A stretch of DNA of 64,000 nucleotides. Origin: Acuticoccus sp963704595 (GTDB lineage Bacteria; Pseudomonadota; Alphaproteobacteria; Rhizobiales; Amorphaceae). A program made the translations under genes and the position numbers. Numbering within the stretch: position 1 is the first letter of the stretch; each line of letters begins with the position of its first letter. This document shows, piece after piece, positions 1 to 9,141 of the stretch. The notes below the pieces were generated by a model. It did not search any database. It was not told where the DNA came from and saw only the letters and a list, made by a program, of their open reading frames with translations. Location: assembly GCA_963704595.1 (NCBI GenBank), contig OY969922.1, positions 558,001 to 622,000 on the forward strand, read 5' to 3'.

Positions 1-119
1 CCCATCATCACCCTGGCGCCGGCGTCTGTGAACGCTCTGGCTATGGCGAGGCCGAGGCCCTGTGCGGCGCCGGTGACGAGTGCTGTTTGGCCAGAGAGAT
101 CAAACGGTTCGGCGGTCAT
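1..119 (-). CDS. SDR family oxidoreductase, N-terminal fragment
   Basis: Only the first 39 or so codons lie in the window; the gene runs off the left edge. From the ATG (117-119 on the complement) the protein carries the Rossmann nucleotide-binding motif TGAAQGLG at about residues 16-23, the N-terminal NAD(P) site of classical short-chain dehydrogenases. Substrate cannot be told. It is divergent from the FAD-linked oxidase that starts at 265, so the two probably share the control region between them. Confidence 0.8.
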   Translation of the reverse strand, partial: MTAEPFDLSGQTALVTGAAQGLGLAIARAFTDAGARVMM

Positions 120-206
120 TGTGAGACTCCTCGCACGACTGGCGGCTCGGGTGGCAGTAGGCGTATCGTAGGCAGCATATGTTTTACAGGCAACTGAAAA
201 CGGTCC

Positions 207-223
207 ATATTCAGACTGAAAAT
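207..223. promoter_or_regulatory. Candidate operator in the SDR/FAD-oxidase divergent region
   Basis: The core TTCAG-A-CTGAA (210-220) is a perfect palindrome with 5-base arms and one central base. Flanking AT on both sides extends the symmetry. It sits in the 145-bp gap between divergent genes, about 45 bp upstream of the oxidase start, where a GntR- or IclR-type dimer could act on both. The binding protein is unknown; the nearest regulator gene is the FadR-like one at 2926. Confidence 0.35.
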
Positions 224-264
224 GGCGCGGTCGGTTCGGAGCGCCGTGCCGGACCGGAAGGACG

Positions 265-1696
265 ATGATGCCCGATATCGTGAAAGCTCTCACCGACGCG
301 CTCGGCGTCGATATCGTCACCCCCGGCGCCGAGGTGCCGGAGAAATACCGCCACGACTGGGCCGGCCTTGCGCCCACCGAGCCGCTCGCGCTCCTGCGCC
401 CGCGCAACCGGGAGGAGGTGTCCGAGGCGCTGCGGCTGTGCTCCGCGCACGGCGTGCCGGTGGTGCCGCAGGGCGGGCTGACGGGCATCTCCGGCGCCGC
501 GCACCCGCACCCCGGCGGGATCGCGCTGTCGCTGGAGCGGATGAACCGGATCGTCTCGGTCGACCCGGACGGCGGCACGATGATCGCCGAGGCCGGCGTG
601 GTGCTGGAGACCGCGCAGGAGGCCGCGGCGGCGGCCGGCCTGATGCTCGGCATCGACATCGGCGCGCGCGGCTCCTGCCAGCTCGGCGGGGTGATCGCCA
701 CCAACGCCGGCGGCCACAACGTCGTGCGCTACGGGATGACCCGCGACCAGGTGCTGGGCCTCGAGGTGGTGCTCGCCGACGGCACCATCCTCGAAGACAT
801 GAACACCCTCATCAAGAACAACGCGGGGCTGGAGCTGCGCCAGCTCTTCATCGGTTCGGAGGGCCTCCTCGGCATCGTGACGGCCTGCGTCCTGAAGCTC
901 CACCCCGCGCAGCCGCTGCGCGAGACGGCGCTGATCGGCTGCCCCGGCACGCCGGAGGTGCTGCGCCTCCTGCGCGCCGCCCGCGCCGGCGTCGGCCCCA
1001 TGCTCTCCGCCTTCGAGGTGATGTGGCCGAGCTTCTACGAGACGATGGCGGAGCGCTGCGGCATCGCCCCGCCGCTCAGCGATCGTCACGGAGCATATGT
1101 CATCCTTGAGGCGTCCGGCACCGAGGCGAACCCGCCGCGCGGCCCGCTGGAGACGCCTGCTGGAAACGGCGTTCGAGGACGGCATCGTGACCGATGCGCT
1201 CCTCGCCGAATCGCTGGGGCAGGCGCACGAGATCTGGCGCATCCGCGAGACCCCGGCCGAGTACGGCACGGTGATCGGCCCGATCGTCCCGTTCGACGTC
1301 AGCCTCCCCACCGCCGCGATGCCGGAGGCCGTGACGCGGCTGGAGGGCGAGATCGCAGCGCGCTGGCCGGACGCCATCGCCATGAGCTACGGCCACATCG
1401 GCGACAACAACCTGCATCTCGTCGTGAACGTCCCCTCCGCCGGCAAGGCCCAGCCCGAGGGCGAGGTTAAGGCGCTGGTCTACGGCATCGTGCGCGAACT
1501 CGGCGGCACGATCTCCGCCGAGCACGGCATCGGCGCCATCAAGCGCGACTATCTCGGCTATTCGCGCACTCCGGCCCAGATCGCCACCATGCAGGCGATC
1601 AAGACCGCACTCGATCCCAACGGCATCCTCAACCCCGGCAAGAGCTTCGACGGGGTGGCGGCTGACGCGCCTAGCGCATCAGGAGGCCGCCGTTGA
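265..1696 (+). pseudogene. FAD-binding oxidase (GlcD/D-lactate dehydrogenase-like), frameshifted
   Basis: The family oxidises 2-hydroxy acids with FAD bound by a PCMH domain. The motif VPVVPQGGLTGISGAA (about residues 64-79) and the C-terminal SAEHGIGAIKRD segment are typical. Frame 1 runs from 265 to about 1150, then homology continues in frame 2 to the TGA at 1694-1696. Removing one base at about 1153 (GAG-A-CGC) joins them into a 476-residue protein, normal for the family. ATG at 268 has better spacing from the GGAAGG at 256-261 than ATG at 265. The last 26 bp overlap the convergent SDR. It is either a fresh pseudogene or a sequence error; the rest of the reading frame looks well conserved. 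Confidence 0.75.
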
Positions 1697-2411
1697 TGTC
1701 GAGCGTCGCCCCGGTGACGAAGCCGGACAGCGGCGAGGCGAGGTAGGCGGCGAGCGCGCCGACCTCCTCCGCCGCGCCGAGGCGGGCGAGCGGCACCTGC
1801 GAGGACACGGCCTTCAGCTTGTCCGGCGGTGCGAGCGCGGTCGCCTCGGTCAGGATCGGCCCCGGCGAGATGGCGTTGACGGTGATCCCGTGCGGCGCGA
1901 ACTCGTGCGCGAGGTAGCGGGTGAGGCCGATGATGCCGGCCTTGGCGCTGGCGTAGTGCGCGCCCTGCACCTGCGGCCCGCCCCGCTGCCCCGCCAGCGA
2001 GGCAAGGTTGATGACGCGGCCCCAGCCCGCCTCCACCATGCCCGGCAGGATGGTCTGGCATGTCAGCACCATTCCGCGAAGGTTGGTGGTAAGAACGTCG
2101 TCCCATTCTTCTTCGGTCAACTCGAAGAAGGGCCGTGCGACCGTCCGCGCGGCGTTGTTGACGAGGATGCCGATGGGCCCGAACCGCGACGTCACCTCCG
2201 CCGCTGCCGCCTCCACTGAGGCGCGGTCGCGCACGTCGACCGTCACGGCGAGGGCCTTGTCGCCGAACTCTGCGGCGGCGCGGGCGGCGCGCTCCCCGTC
2301 GATGTCGGCGAACGCGACCCGGTGCCCCTCGGCCACCAGCGCGGCGGCGATGGCGCGGCCGAGACCCTGGCCCGCGCCGGTGACGAGCGCCGTCCGCGCC
2401 GCGGCGGCCAC
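1671..2411 (-). CDS. SDR family oxidoreductase (FabG-like)
   Basis: A 246-residue classical SDR with NAD(P) motif TGAGQGLG (11-18), NNAA (85-88) and a full catalytic set: Ser138, Tyr153 and Lys157 (YxxxK). It ends in the usual TGATLDINGG region. The start is GTG at 2409-2411, one base after the stop of the small upstream gene, so the two are translationally coupled. It probably oxidises or reduces a hydroxy/keto acid handled together with the neighbouring FAD oxidase; substrate is inference. Confidence 0.85.
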   Translation of the reverse strand: MAAAARTALVTGAGQGLGRAIAAALVAEGHRVAFADIDGERAARAAAEFGDKALAVTVDVRDRASVEAAAAEVTSRFGPIGILVNNAARTVARPFFELTEEEWDDVLTTNLRGMVLTCQTILPGMVEAGWGRVINLASLAGQRGGPQVQGAHYASAKAGIIGLTRYLAHEFAPHGITVNAISPGPILTEATALAPPDKLKAVSSQVPLARLGAAEEVGALAAYLASPLSGFVTGATLDINGGLLMR

Positions 2412-2412
2412 C

Positions 2413-2778
2413 TCAGCGCGTCCCGAAGAAGAGCGGCCGACCGACGCGGCTCTGGATGGTCAGGTACTTGGCGAGGCGCCCGTCCTTGTACGGGGTGCGG
2501 ATGATGTTGGTCACGTGCACCACCGCTTCGAAGTCGGGAATCTCGGCGAGAATGTAGGAGATGTACGGGTAGCTCGTGGTCGTGCCGCACTGGATGAGGT
2601 CGTCGTCGAACGTGCCGAGCACCTTGACGCCGAAGCGGCCTTCCAGATCGTCGAACGCCTCCTTGATGGCGGCGCCGATCTCGCGGGTTTCCTCCGGCGT
2701 GGCGTTGAAGAACGCCTCGGTGATGCCGACGCAGAACAAGGCCCTCATGCCGTTGCCCAGAAGGTCCTCGATCTTCAT
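2413..2778 (-). CDS. Small conserved protein, possibly IacB-like
   Basis: This 121-residue protein has no signal peptide or membrane segment. It has an alternating alpha/beta pattern (GMRALFCVGITEAFF at the N-terminus, VKVLGTFDDD in the middle, FEAVVHVTNIIR later) suggestive of a ferredoxin-like alpha/beta fold. The pattern recalls small IacB-type proteins found with catabolic SDRs, but I am not certain of that assignment. It is the first gene of a two-gene operon with the SDR and is divergent from the FadR-like regulator at 2926. Confidence 0.6.
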   Translation of the reverse strand: MKIEDLLGNGMRALFCVGITEAFFNATPEETREIGAAIKEAFDDLEGRFGVKVLGTFDDDLIQCGTTTSYPYISYILAEIPDFEAVVHVTNIIRTPYKDGRLAKYLTIQSRVGRPLFFGTR

Positions 2779-2925
2779 GTCCCGTCCATCCGTTCAGATT
2801 GCCATCGGTCGAAAGATAGTCTAATATCAGGCATTCAAACAACCGAAATTACACGGCAGTTGGCAGCGCGCAGAGTGGCGGCGCGCTTGCACGCGAGCGT
2901 CGCCGCAGGAGATGTGTGAGGGGCC

Positions 2926-3720
2926 ATGGGTATTCGGCAGGACCAGACCACCAAGCACGAGTTTCGCCCCGTCGCGACCAAGCGCAGCGCCGACCTCGCG
3001 GTCGATGCGATCGCCAAGGCGATCTTCTTCTGCCACGTCAATGTCGGCGAACGCCTGCCGTCGGAGGTGACGCTGTCTCGCCAGCTCGGCATCAACCGGT
3101 CGGCGCTGCGCGAGGCGCTGAAGCGGATGGAGGCGGACGGCATTCTCGAAGTCCGGCCCGGCGCCGCTGGCGGCACCTTCGTAGTCGGCCGACCGCCGGA
3201 GAGCTACATCCAGATGTTCCTGCCGGCGCCGGCCGAGGTCGCCGACTTCGTCGAGATCCTGATCACGCGCCGGGCGATCGAGCCGCAGATCGTGGAGCTT
3301 GCGGCGAACCGGGTGACCCCGCAGGACATCAACGATCTGCGCGCGATTCTCGCGCCGCTGGAGAACCTGCGCGGCAAGGCGCGCTACGGTGAGGACGACA
3401 TCGAGACGCTGTCGATGGCAGCGCTCCAGTTCAACATCTCGCTCGGCAAGGCGACCCACATCCCCTTCCTCGAGACGATCATGCAGGTGCTCAGCCAGCA
3501 GATCGAGCCGGTGCGCCGGGTCGCGGCGCGCGGGGAACCGGCCGCCGCCATCGACACGCTGTTCGCCACCCTCGCGGCGCTGGAGAAGAACGACCCGGCA
3601 CTGATCGCCGCGATCCTCGCGCGCCGCTTCAACTACCTGGAGCGGGCGTGGGAGCGGCAGACCGGCCGCAAGGTCTGGCGCGACACGCCGAGCTTCCTCC
3701 CCGCCGCGGTCAACGACTGA
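2926..3720 (+). CDS. FadR/GntR family transcriptional regulator
   Basis: A 264-residue regulator. The winged helix-turn-helix spans about residues 20-90, with LPSEVTLSRQLGINRSALREALKRME as the recognition region and a basic wing. The C-terminal half is an all-helical FCD-type ligand domain of the kind that binds small carboxylates. It is divergent from the small-protein/SDR pair and convergent with dctM (9 bp between stops). It most likely controls the adjacent SDR/oxidase genes. Confidence 0.85.
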   Translation: MGIRQDQTTKHEFRPVATKRSADLAVDAIAKAIFFCHVNVGERLPSEVTLSRQLGINRSALREALKRMEADGILEVRPGAAGGTFVVGRPPESYIQMFLPAPAEVADFVEILITRRAIEPQIVELAANRVTPQDINDLRAILAPLENLRGKARYGEDDIETLSMAALQFNISLGKATHIPFLETIMQVLSQQIEPVRRVAARGEPAAAIDTLFATLAALEKNDPALIAAILARRFNYLERAWERQTGRKVWRDTPSFLPAAVND

Positions 3721-3729
3721 GCGTCCCGG

Positions 3730-5016
3730 TCAGAAGCCGAATACGTCCCGCGGCAGCCATGTGGTCAGCGCCGGCCAGAGCGAAAGCGCGATCAGCACGC
3801 CGAGCAGCGGCAGGAGCCAGGGCACGATCGCCCGCGACATCGCCTCGAAGCTGATGCCCGCGATCCGCGAGGTGATGAAGAGCACCACGCCGACGGGCGG
3901 CGTGATGGTGCCGATCATCAGGTTGAGCACGAAGATCACGCCGAACTGGATCGGGTCGATGCCCAGTGTTGCTGCGACGGGCGTGAGGATCGGGATGAGG
4001 ATCAGCATCGCCGCCAGCGCCTCCATGAAGCAGCCGACGAGGAGCAGGAGTACGTTGACCGCGAGGAGGAAGAGGAGCGGGTTGCCGATGTGCTCCACGA
4101 TCAGCGGCGCCAGCGTCTGCGGGACGCGCGCGATGGAGAGGCACCAGGCGAGCGCGGCCGCAGTCATGACGAGCGCGAGGACCATGCCGGTGGTTTCCAC
4201 CGTGTCGACGATGAGGCGCGGCAGTTCGCGAAGGTCGAACTCGCGGTAGATGACGAGGCCGAGGAAGAGCGCGTAGACGGTGGCGACGGCGGCCGCCTCG
4301 GTCGGCGTCATGATGCCGGCCATCATCCCGCCGAAGAGGATGACGGGCGTCATCAGCGCCCAGTGCGCGCGCTTGTAGGCGGTCCAGAGTTCGCGCGCGC
4401 CGGGGAAGTCGTGCCGGGGCATGTTGCGGCGTTTGGCGACGACGGTCGCCATCGCGGCGAGGGCGCCGGCCATCAGGAGGCCGGGGACGATGCCGGCGAG
4501 GAACAGGCCGCCGATCGAGACGTCGGCGCTGACGCCGTAGATCACCATCGGCAGCGAGGGCGGGATGATCGGGCCGATGGTGGCCGACGCCGCGGTGATG
4601 GCGGCGGCGGTGTTGGCATCGTAGCCGGCGTTCTTCATGGCGCGGATTTCGAGCGCGCCGACGCCGCCGGCGTCCGCCACCGCCGAGCCGGACATGCCGG
4701 CGAAGATGACGCTGGCGAGGATGTTGGCGTGGCACAGCCCTCCCCGCACCCAGCCGACGCACGCCGTCGCGAACCCGAAGATCCGGTCGGTGATGCCGGA
4801 CGAGTTCATGATGTTGCCCATCAGGATGAAGAGCGGCGCGGCAAGAAGGGGAAACGAGTTGATCGACTGCGCGAGCTTCTGCGGGACGATGTCGGCCGGC
4901 ATTCCGGCCATCGCCACGAACGCCATCGCGGCGACGCCGAGCGCGGCATAGATCGGCACGCCGACGAGGATCGCGACCAGCCACGCGACGAGGATTTCGA
5001 CCATCAGGACGGTCAT
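3730..5016 (-). CDS. dctM: TRAP transporter large permease subunit DctM
   Basis: A 428-residue inner-membrane protein with about twelve hydrophobic segments, the ion-coupled channel of a TRAP importer. The family signature region GPIIPPSLPMVIYG (about 146-159) and the C-terminal IGTITPPVGVVLF are present. It is the last gene of the operon dapA-like, gntR, dctP, dctQ, dctM. Its ATG overlaps a TGA (ATGA at 5013-5016) that would be the natural stop of dctQ. Confidence 0.93.
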   Translation of the reverse strand: MTVLMVEILVAWLVAILVGVPIYAALGVAAMAFVAMAGMPADIVPQKLAQSINSFPLLAAPLFILMGNIMNSSGITDRIFGFATACVGWVRGGLCHANILASVIFAGMSGSAVADAGGVGALEIRAMKNAGYDANTAAAITAASATIGPIIPPSLPMVIYGVSADVSIGGLFLAGIVPGLLMAGALAAMATVVAKRRNMPRHDFPGARELWTAYKRAHWALMTPVILFGGMMAGIMTPTEAAAVATVYALFLGLVIYREFDLRELPRLIVDTVETTGMVLALVMTAAALAWCLSIARVPQTLAPLIVEHIGNPLLFLLAVNVLLLLVGCFMEALAAMLILIPILTPVAATLGIDPIQFGVIFVLNLMIGTITPPVGVVLFITSRIAGISFEAMSRAIVPWLLPLLGVLIALSLWPALTTWLPRDVFGF

Positions 5017-5488
5017 CGGGCGGGCTCCCGGCGCGAACGTCCGCCGCGATGGCGACGAGCGACTGCACGACGATGGCGAACGCTGCGATGGGAATGGGGA
5101 TGTAGACGAGGGCGACCGACAGCGGCAGCGTCACCCATGTCACGTCGAGGTTGCGGTCGATCAGGCCGAAGCTGTGCCGCAGCAGGAGGACGCCGAACGC
5201 TGCGACCAGGATGTGGATCACGATGCCCGCCGCCTGCCGCGCCCGCCCGGTGAGGCGGTCGAGGAGGACCGTCACCTTGATGTGGCTGCCGCGGTTGCCG
5301 GCGATGATGAGGCCGGTGAAGCCGGTCCACACCAGAAGATACTGGCCGAGCTCGTCCGTCCACGACAGCGGCTGGTTGATGAAGCGGAAAACGACGCCGA
5401 GGAAGACGGCGCCAAGCATCGCGAGGACTAGCAGCACCGCCGCCGTCTCGAGCAGCCGGTCGGTGAGCCATGAGAGGCGGGCGAGCAT
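5013..5488 (-). CDS. dctQ: TRAP transporter small permease subunit DctQ (3' end frame problem)
   Basis: Four hydrophobic helices and the family motif WTDELGQYLLVWTGF (about 43-57) identify the small membrane subunit that pairs with DctM. The N-terminal ~155 residues read cleanly, but in that frame no stop occurs until about 3710, deep inside dctM. Adding one base near the 3' end (for example in the CCC run just before ATGA) gives a 158-residue protein ending at the TGA that overlaps the dctM start. Removing one base instead would fuse it in frame with DctM, and DctQM fusions do exist. The first reading is the more ordinary one. Confidence 0.8.
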
Positions 5489-5512
5489 TGGGACGGAACT
5501 CCGGAGGGGGAG

Positions 5513-5535
5513 GCCGCCGGCGCAGGGCCGGCGGC
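5513..5535 (-). terminator. Hairpin between dctP and dctQ
   Basis: A perfect 9-bp stem (GCCGCCGGC with GCCGGCGGC) closes a 5-base loop in the short gap after the dctP stop. There is no T-run on the minus strand, so it is more likely an mRNA-stabilising or partially terminating element than a full terminator. It would favour dctP over the membrane genes. Confidence 0.5.
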
Positions 5536-5545
5536 GGGTCGCGGA

Positions 5546-6541
5546 TCAGAGGGCGGAGAGGGCTTCCCAGGTGCCCTTGCCCCAGACGCTCTCGAACTTC
5601 GGCGGGAGCTGTTCCAGCACCGGCTTGCGGAAGCTCTCCACGTCCGGCTCGATCACGGTCATGCCCTGATCGGCCAGCGTCTTCTGCAGGCTCGCCTCGG
5701 AGTCCAGGATCTGCTGGTTCTGCCACGGCACCGCCTCGTCGATGGCGGCCATCAGGATCTCGCGGTCCTTCGGGTCGAGGTTGTTAAGCCAGGCCTCGTT
5801 GGCGATCACGATGCGCGGGGTGATGATGTGCCCGGTGAGGATCAGGTACTTCTGCACCTCGTAGAGCTTGGCGCTGTTGATGGTCGGCAGCGGGTTCTCC
5901 TGCCCGTCCACTGCGCCCTGGCTGAGCGCCAGGTAGAGTTCGTTGAAGTTGATCGGCGTCGCCTGACCGCCCCACGCCTCGACCATCGCGACGAACGTGT
6001 CCACCGGCGGCACGCGCAGCTTGAGGCCGTTCATGTCGGCGACGGTGTGGACCTCCTTGTTGCCGGTCGTGACGTGGCGCTTGCCGTAATAGGTGACGGC
6101 GAGCATCCGCATCCCGCGCTGGGAGACCATCTGGTCGTTCAGCTTCTTGAACACGTCGGAGCCCGGCACCTTGGCGAGCTGGGCAGGGTCGGTCCACAGG
6201 TACGGCGCTTCCAGAACCGACAGCGCGGGCAGGAGCGCGCCCAGCGCCGCGGCGCCGTCGGTCGTCATGGCGAGGGCGCCGGAGACGACCATGTCCATCA
6301 TGTCCTTGCCCGAGCCGAGCTGGCCGTTGGGGAAGCTCTGGACGTCGATCCGGCCGTCGGACGCTTCCTTCGCGGCGGCGGCGATGCGGTCGATCATCTG
6401 CACCTGCGGGTGCGAGGGGGCGAGCATCTCGCCCCAGCGGATGACGGTTTCCTGCGCGCGCAGGACGGCGGGGCAGGCGAGCGTCGCGCCGACGGCTGCC
6501 GTGCCCGCGAGGAAGGTGCGGCGGGTGGTGGTGAGTTTCAT
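5546..6541 (-). CDS. dctP: TRAP transporter substrate-binding protein DctP
   Basis: A 331-residue periplasmic binding protein. The N-terminus TTTRRTFLAGTAAVGATLA followed by AxA-like processing is a twin-arginine signal. The mature part has the DctP landmarks GLKLRVPP (about 168-175) and the conserved DGQENP segment (about 213-218), which lie around the carboxylate-binding Arg. It brings an organic acid to DctQM. Flanked by hairpins at 6575-6590 and 5513-5535 within its operon. Confidence 0.92.
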   Translation of the reverse strand: MKLTTTRRTFLAGTAAVGATLACPAVLRAQETVIRWGEMLAPSHPQVQMIDRIAAAAKEASDGRIDVQSFPNGQLGSGKDMMDMVVSGALAMTTDGAAALGALLPALSVLEAPYLWTDPAQLAKVPGSDVFKKLNDQMVSQRGMRMLAVTYYGKRHVTTGNKEVHTVADMNGLKLRVPPVDTFVAMVEAWGGQATPINFNELYLALSQGAVDGQENPLPTINSAKLYEVQKYLILTGHIITPRIVIANEAWLNNLDPKDREILMAAIDEAVPWQNQQILDSEASLQKTLADQGMTVIEPDVESFRKPVLEQLPPKFESVWGKGTWEALSAL

Positions 6542-6574
6542 TGGGTTTCCTCCGTTTTCTTGTTCTTGGAGTTG

Positions 6575-6590
6575 CGGCGCTTCGGCGCCG
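6575..6590 (-). other. Short hairpin upstream of dctP
   Basis: A 6-bp perfect stem (CGGCGC/GCGCCG) with a 4-base loop lies between the gntR stop (6593) and dctP. Together with 5513-5535 it brackets the dctP message, as if to mark processing boundaries of the binding-protein transcript. Confidence 0.35.
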
Positions 6591-6592
6591 GG

Positions 6593-7273
6593 TCAGAGAT
6601 TCACGGCGCGGCGCCGGGCGGTGTCGATGTGAGCGGCCATCGCCCGCGCGGCGGCGTCCTCGTCGCGCTTCTCCAGCGCCTCGATGATGGCGAGGTGCTC
6701 GCCGATGACGGACGGAATCATCGGCACGTAGAGCCGCGTCTCGGACAGGCGGATGAGCTTTATCTTGATCCAGTTGACCCGGTAGGCGTTGCTGACGATG
6801 GCGTTGCCGAGGCGGTCGATCACCGCCTCGTGGAGCGCGAGGTCGACCGCCTCGGCGTCTTCCATCAGGTCGGTCTCGTCGCCGGCCTCGTAGCGGGCGA
6901 GGATGCGCTCGTGGTCGGCGCGCAGGCGCGCGACCTCGGCGGGGTCCGCGTTGGCGGCGTAGAGGCGGACGGCGGCCTCCTCGATGAAGAGGCGGAACTG
7001 GAAGGCGTTGCGGACGAGGTTGAGGTCCACCTGCGGCACCTGCATCCCGCGGTGCGGGACGGTGCGGATCAGCCCCTCCGCCTCCAGCCGCGGGACGAGC
7101 TCGCGGATGGCGCCGAGCGGGAAGCCGGTGATCTTCACCATCTCGCGCTGTGTGATGAACTGGCCGGGCGCGATCTCGCGGCTGAGGAGGCTGCGGGTGT
7201 AGCCCTCGTAGGCCTGCTCGCGCAGCTTCAGCGGCGGCGCCTTGCGGGTGGTCCGCTTCGTCCGCGGTGTCAT
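6593..7273 (-). CDS. GntR family regulator (FCD domain)
   Basis: A 226-residue regulator with a basic N-terminal tail, a winged HTH (ITQREMVKITGFPLGAIRELVPRLEAEG, about 40-67) and a helical FCD domain with the usual Asp and His metal-ligand positions. Its ATG overlaps the stop of the upstream DapA-like gene by 4 bp, so they are co-translated. It probably controls this dapA-gntR-dctPQM operon in response to the imported acid. Confidence 0.87.
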   Translation of the reverse strand: MTPRTKRTTRKAPPLKLREQAYEGYTRSLLSREIAPGQFITQREMVKITGFPLGAIRELVPRLEAEGLIRTVPHRGMQVPQVDLNLVRNAFQFRLFIEEAAVRLYAANADPAEVARLRADHERILARYEAGDETDLMEDAEAVDLALHEAVIDRLGNAIVSNAYRVNWIKIKLIRLSETRLYVPMIPSVIGEHLAIIEALEKRDEDAAARAMAAHIDTARRRAVNL

Positions 7274-8157
7274 GGCGCGCCGGAGACGATCGCGTCGAAG
7301 CGCGGGATCAGCGTTGCGGCGAGCTCGGGCGAGAGGTCGACCAGCGGCGGGCGGGTGCGGGCATAGTCCGGGTCGCCGTGGCGGTGTGCGACGAGCGCCT
7401 TCACCGCGGGCAGCACAGGGTGGCTGACGATGAGGTCGACCGCTTCCTTCACGCGCGGGTCGTTGACCCTGTCGTGGATGACGGCGCGCAGGAGGCCCGG
7501 TGCGATGTTGGCGAGGCCGCAGATCGAGCCCTCCGCGCCCTTCGCCATCGCGCGGGGCAGGAGCCGCTCGTCGCCGACTAGGACCGAGAGGTCGCCGTGC
7601 GCATCGAGGAAGCGGACGGCGGTGTCCCAGTCGCCCGAGGAATCCTTGATGCCGGTGATCGCGCCGGGGAATGCTTCGCGCAGCCGGCCGACCAGCTCCA
7701 CCGAGAGCGGCACCGCCGTCTGCCCGGGGATATGGTAGAGGATGACGCCGCGAAGGTCGCCGCCGATCGCCTCGAAGCAGTCGGCGAACCAGGCGTAGAG
7801 CCCCTCATCGTCGAGGCCTTTCAGGTAATAGGGCGGCGTGAAGAGGAGGCCCTTCGCGCCCATGCCGAGTGCGAGGCGGGCCTGTTCGGCGGCGTCGACC
7901 ACCACGCTAGACCCGACCGCGGCATAAAGTTTTTGCAGGAAGTCGAGGCCGCTGTCGGCAAGGGCGCCGAGCATTGCGGCGCGTTCCTTGAGCCCGATCG
8001 AGAAGCCTTCGCCGGTGGTGCCGAACAGCGTGACGGTGTCGGTCCCGTTCGCCAGTGCCCACTCGGCATGGCTCACGAGGCGCGGCAGGTCGACCGATCC
8101 GTCCGCAGCGAACGGGGTGATCATTGCTGCGGAAAGTCCAAAGATATCTTGTGCCAC
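7270..8157 (-). CDS. Dihydrodipicolinate synthase/N-acetylneuraminate lyase family protein
   Basis: A class I aldolase-fold enzyme of 295 residues from the GTG at 8155-8157; the frame is open further upstream, but the homology begins at VAQDIFGLSAAMITPF. The active-site set is complete: GTTGE (46-50), Tyr141 and Schiff-base Lys171 in GIKDSSG. Members cleave or dehydrate 2-keto acids. As first gene of an operon with gntR and a TRAP importer, it is likely catabolic rather than a lysine-pathway DapA. Confidence 0.87.
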   Translation of the reverse strand: MAQDIFGLSAAMITPFAADGSVDLPRLVSHAEWALANGTDTVTLFGTTGEGFSIGLKERAAMLGALADSGLDFLQKLYAAVGSSVVVDAAEQARLALGMGAKGLLFTPPYYLKGLDDEGLYAWFADCFEAIGGDLRGVILYHIPGQTAVPLSVELVGRLREAFPGAITGIKDSSGDWDTAVRFLDAHGDLSVLVGDERLLPRAMAKGAEGSICGLANIAPGLLRAVIHDRVNDPRVKEAVDLIVSHPVLPAVKALVAHRHGDPDYARTRPPLVDLSPELAATLIPRFDAIVSGAP

Positions 8158-8186
8158 GGTGTGTCCAGCGGTGTGTTGTGGCCAAC

Positions 8187-8215
8187 ATGTTAGTGAGTGT
8201 TGCGAGCGGCTGTCA
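8187..8215 (-). promoter_or_regulatory. Candidate promoter for dapA-gntR-dctPQM with overlapping palindrome
   Basis: On the minus strand TTGACA (8215-8210) is followed after 17 bases by CTAACA (8192-8187). The perfect palindrome AACATGTT (8183-8190) overlaps the -10 region, a good position for repression by the operon's own GntR protein. Placement 30 to 60 bp upstream of the GTG start supports the GTG choice. Confidence 0.45.
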
Positions 8216-8337
8216 ATCGCTACATCGCTCCGATGCGGCGGCGAATATCGGGCGCGTCGAGCCGGGCCCTGAGCGGGCCTCAAGCGCGGCTGATGATCCG
8301 GGTGGGGCTGGCGCGGTGCGGCGGGGCGGGGGCCGCG

Positions 8338-9051
8338 TCAGCGGCCGGGGCGGCCTGTCGGGACGTCGAGGTTGGTGGCGGTGAGCGCGAAGTGGCTCGC
8401 CGTCAGCGCGCAGGCGCGGTCGGCATCGCGCGCCAGCACCGCCTCGGCGATGGCGGCGTGCTCGGCGGCAAGGTCGCGGTCGGACCGGTGGTCGCGCACG
8501 GAGGCGCGGCGGTAGCGCTCGCAAAGATCCTGGAGCATTGCGCGGGTGCGCAGGAGCCAGTGCGAGCCGCAGGCGTCGACCATCGCGGTGTGGAAGGCGG
8601 CGTTGGCGCGCTCCCAACTGTCGGGGACGCTGTCCTCGCCGGCGAGCGCCGTGTCCGCCTTCTTCATCAGGTAGCTGGCGGCCACCACGCGGCCTTCCCA
8701 CGCGCCGTCGCCGGCGGCGATGGAGCGGCGGAGCGCTGCCATCTCCACCTCGGTGCGCGCGATGTTGAGGTCGAAGAACTCGGCCGGGTCGAGCGGGGCG
8801 ACGGTGAAGCCGCGGTTGCCCTCGAACAGGACGAGCTGCTCGACCGACAGCTTTTGCAGCGCCTCGCGGATGGGCGTCGGGCCGATCTCGTAGATCGTCT
8901 TCAGTCGCTCGATCTGGAGCTTTTCGCCGGGTGGGCGGACGCCGCTGATGATGTCGCCGCGGATGGCGCGATAGGCCGCCTGGGCGAGCGTTTCGCCGCT
9001 CCGCGCGCTGGCGCCGACCCCGTCATCCCACTGCCACGCAGCCTCTGCCAT
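8338..9051 (-). CDS. GntR family regulator (FCD domain)
   Basis: A 237-residue FCD-type regulator: winged HTH at about 20-85, with the recognition helix in IGPTPIREALQKLSVEQL, then a helical ligand domain with conserved Asp/His positions (WERANAAFHTAM and EHAAIAEAV). It is divergent from the FAH-family gene at 9142 and only 180 bp from the start of the neighbouring DapA-like gene. It most likely regulates the FAH/TAXI operon. Confidence 0.86.
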   Translation of the reverse strand: MAEAAWQWDDGVGASARSGETLAQAAYRAIRGDIISGVRPPGEKLQIERLKTIYEIGPTPIREALQKLSVEQLVLFEGNRGFTVAPLDPAEFFDLNIARTEVEMAALRRSIAAGDGAWEGRVVAASYLMKKADTALAGEDSVPDSWERANAAFHTAMVDACGSHWLLRTRAMLQDLCERYRRASVRDHRSDRDLAAEHAAIAEAVLARDADRACALTASHFALTATNLDVPTGRPGR

Positions 9052-9141
9052 TGCCTCACTCTCGTCGCCGAACGGGCGTTTGACACCCTAAACTGTATAT
9101 GCCTTGATGGATTATCGAGAAAACGAACGGTTGTCGAGACT

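Noticed and set aside
211..1383. Long open frame antisense to the FAD oxidase
   Set aside because: Arg/Gly/Ala/His-rich composition without motifs, caused by high GC; the sense strand has clear FAD-oxidase motifs.
7270..8283. Longer start for the DapA-like gene at 8283
   Set aside because: The extra 42 residues lack homology and lie over the promoter; GTG 8157 fits the family N-terminus.
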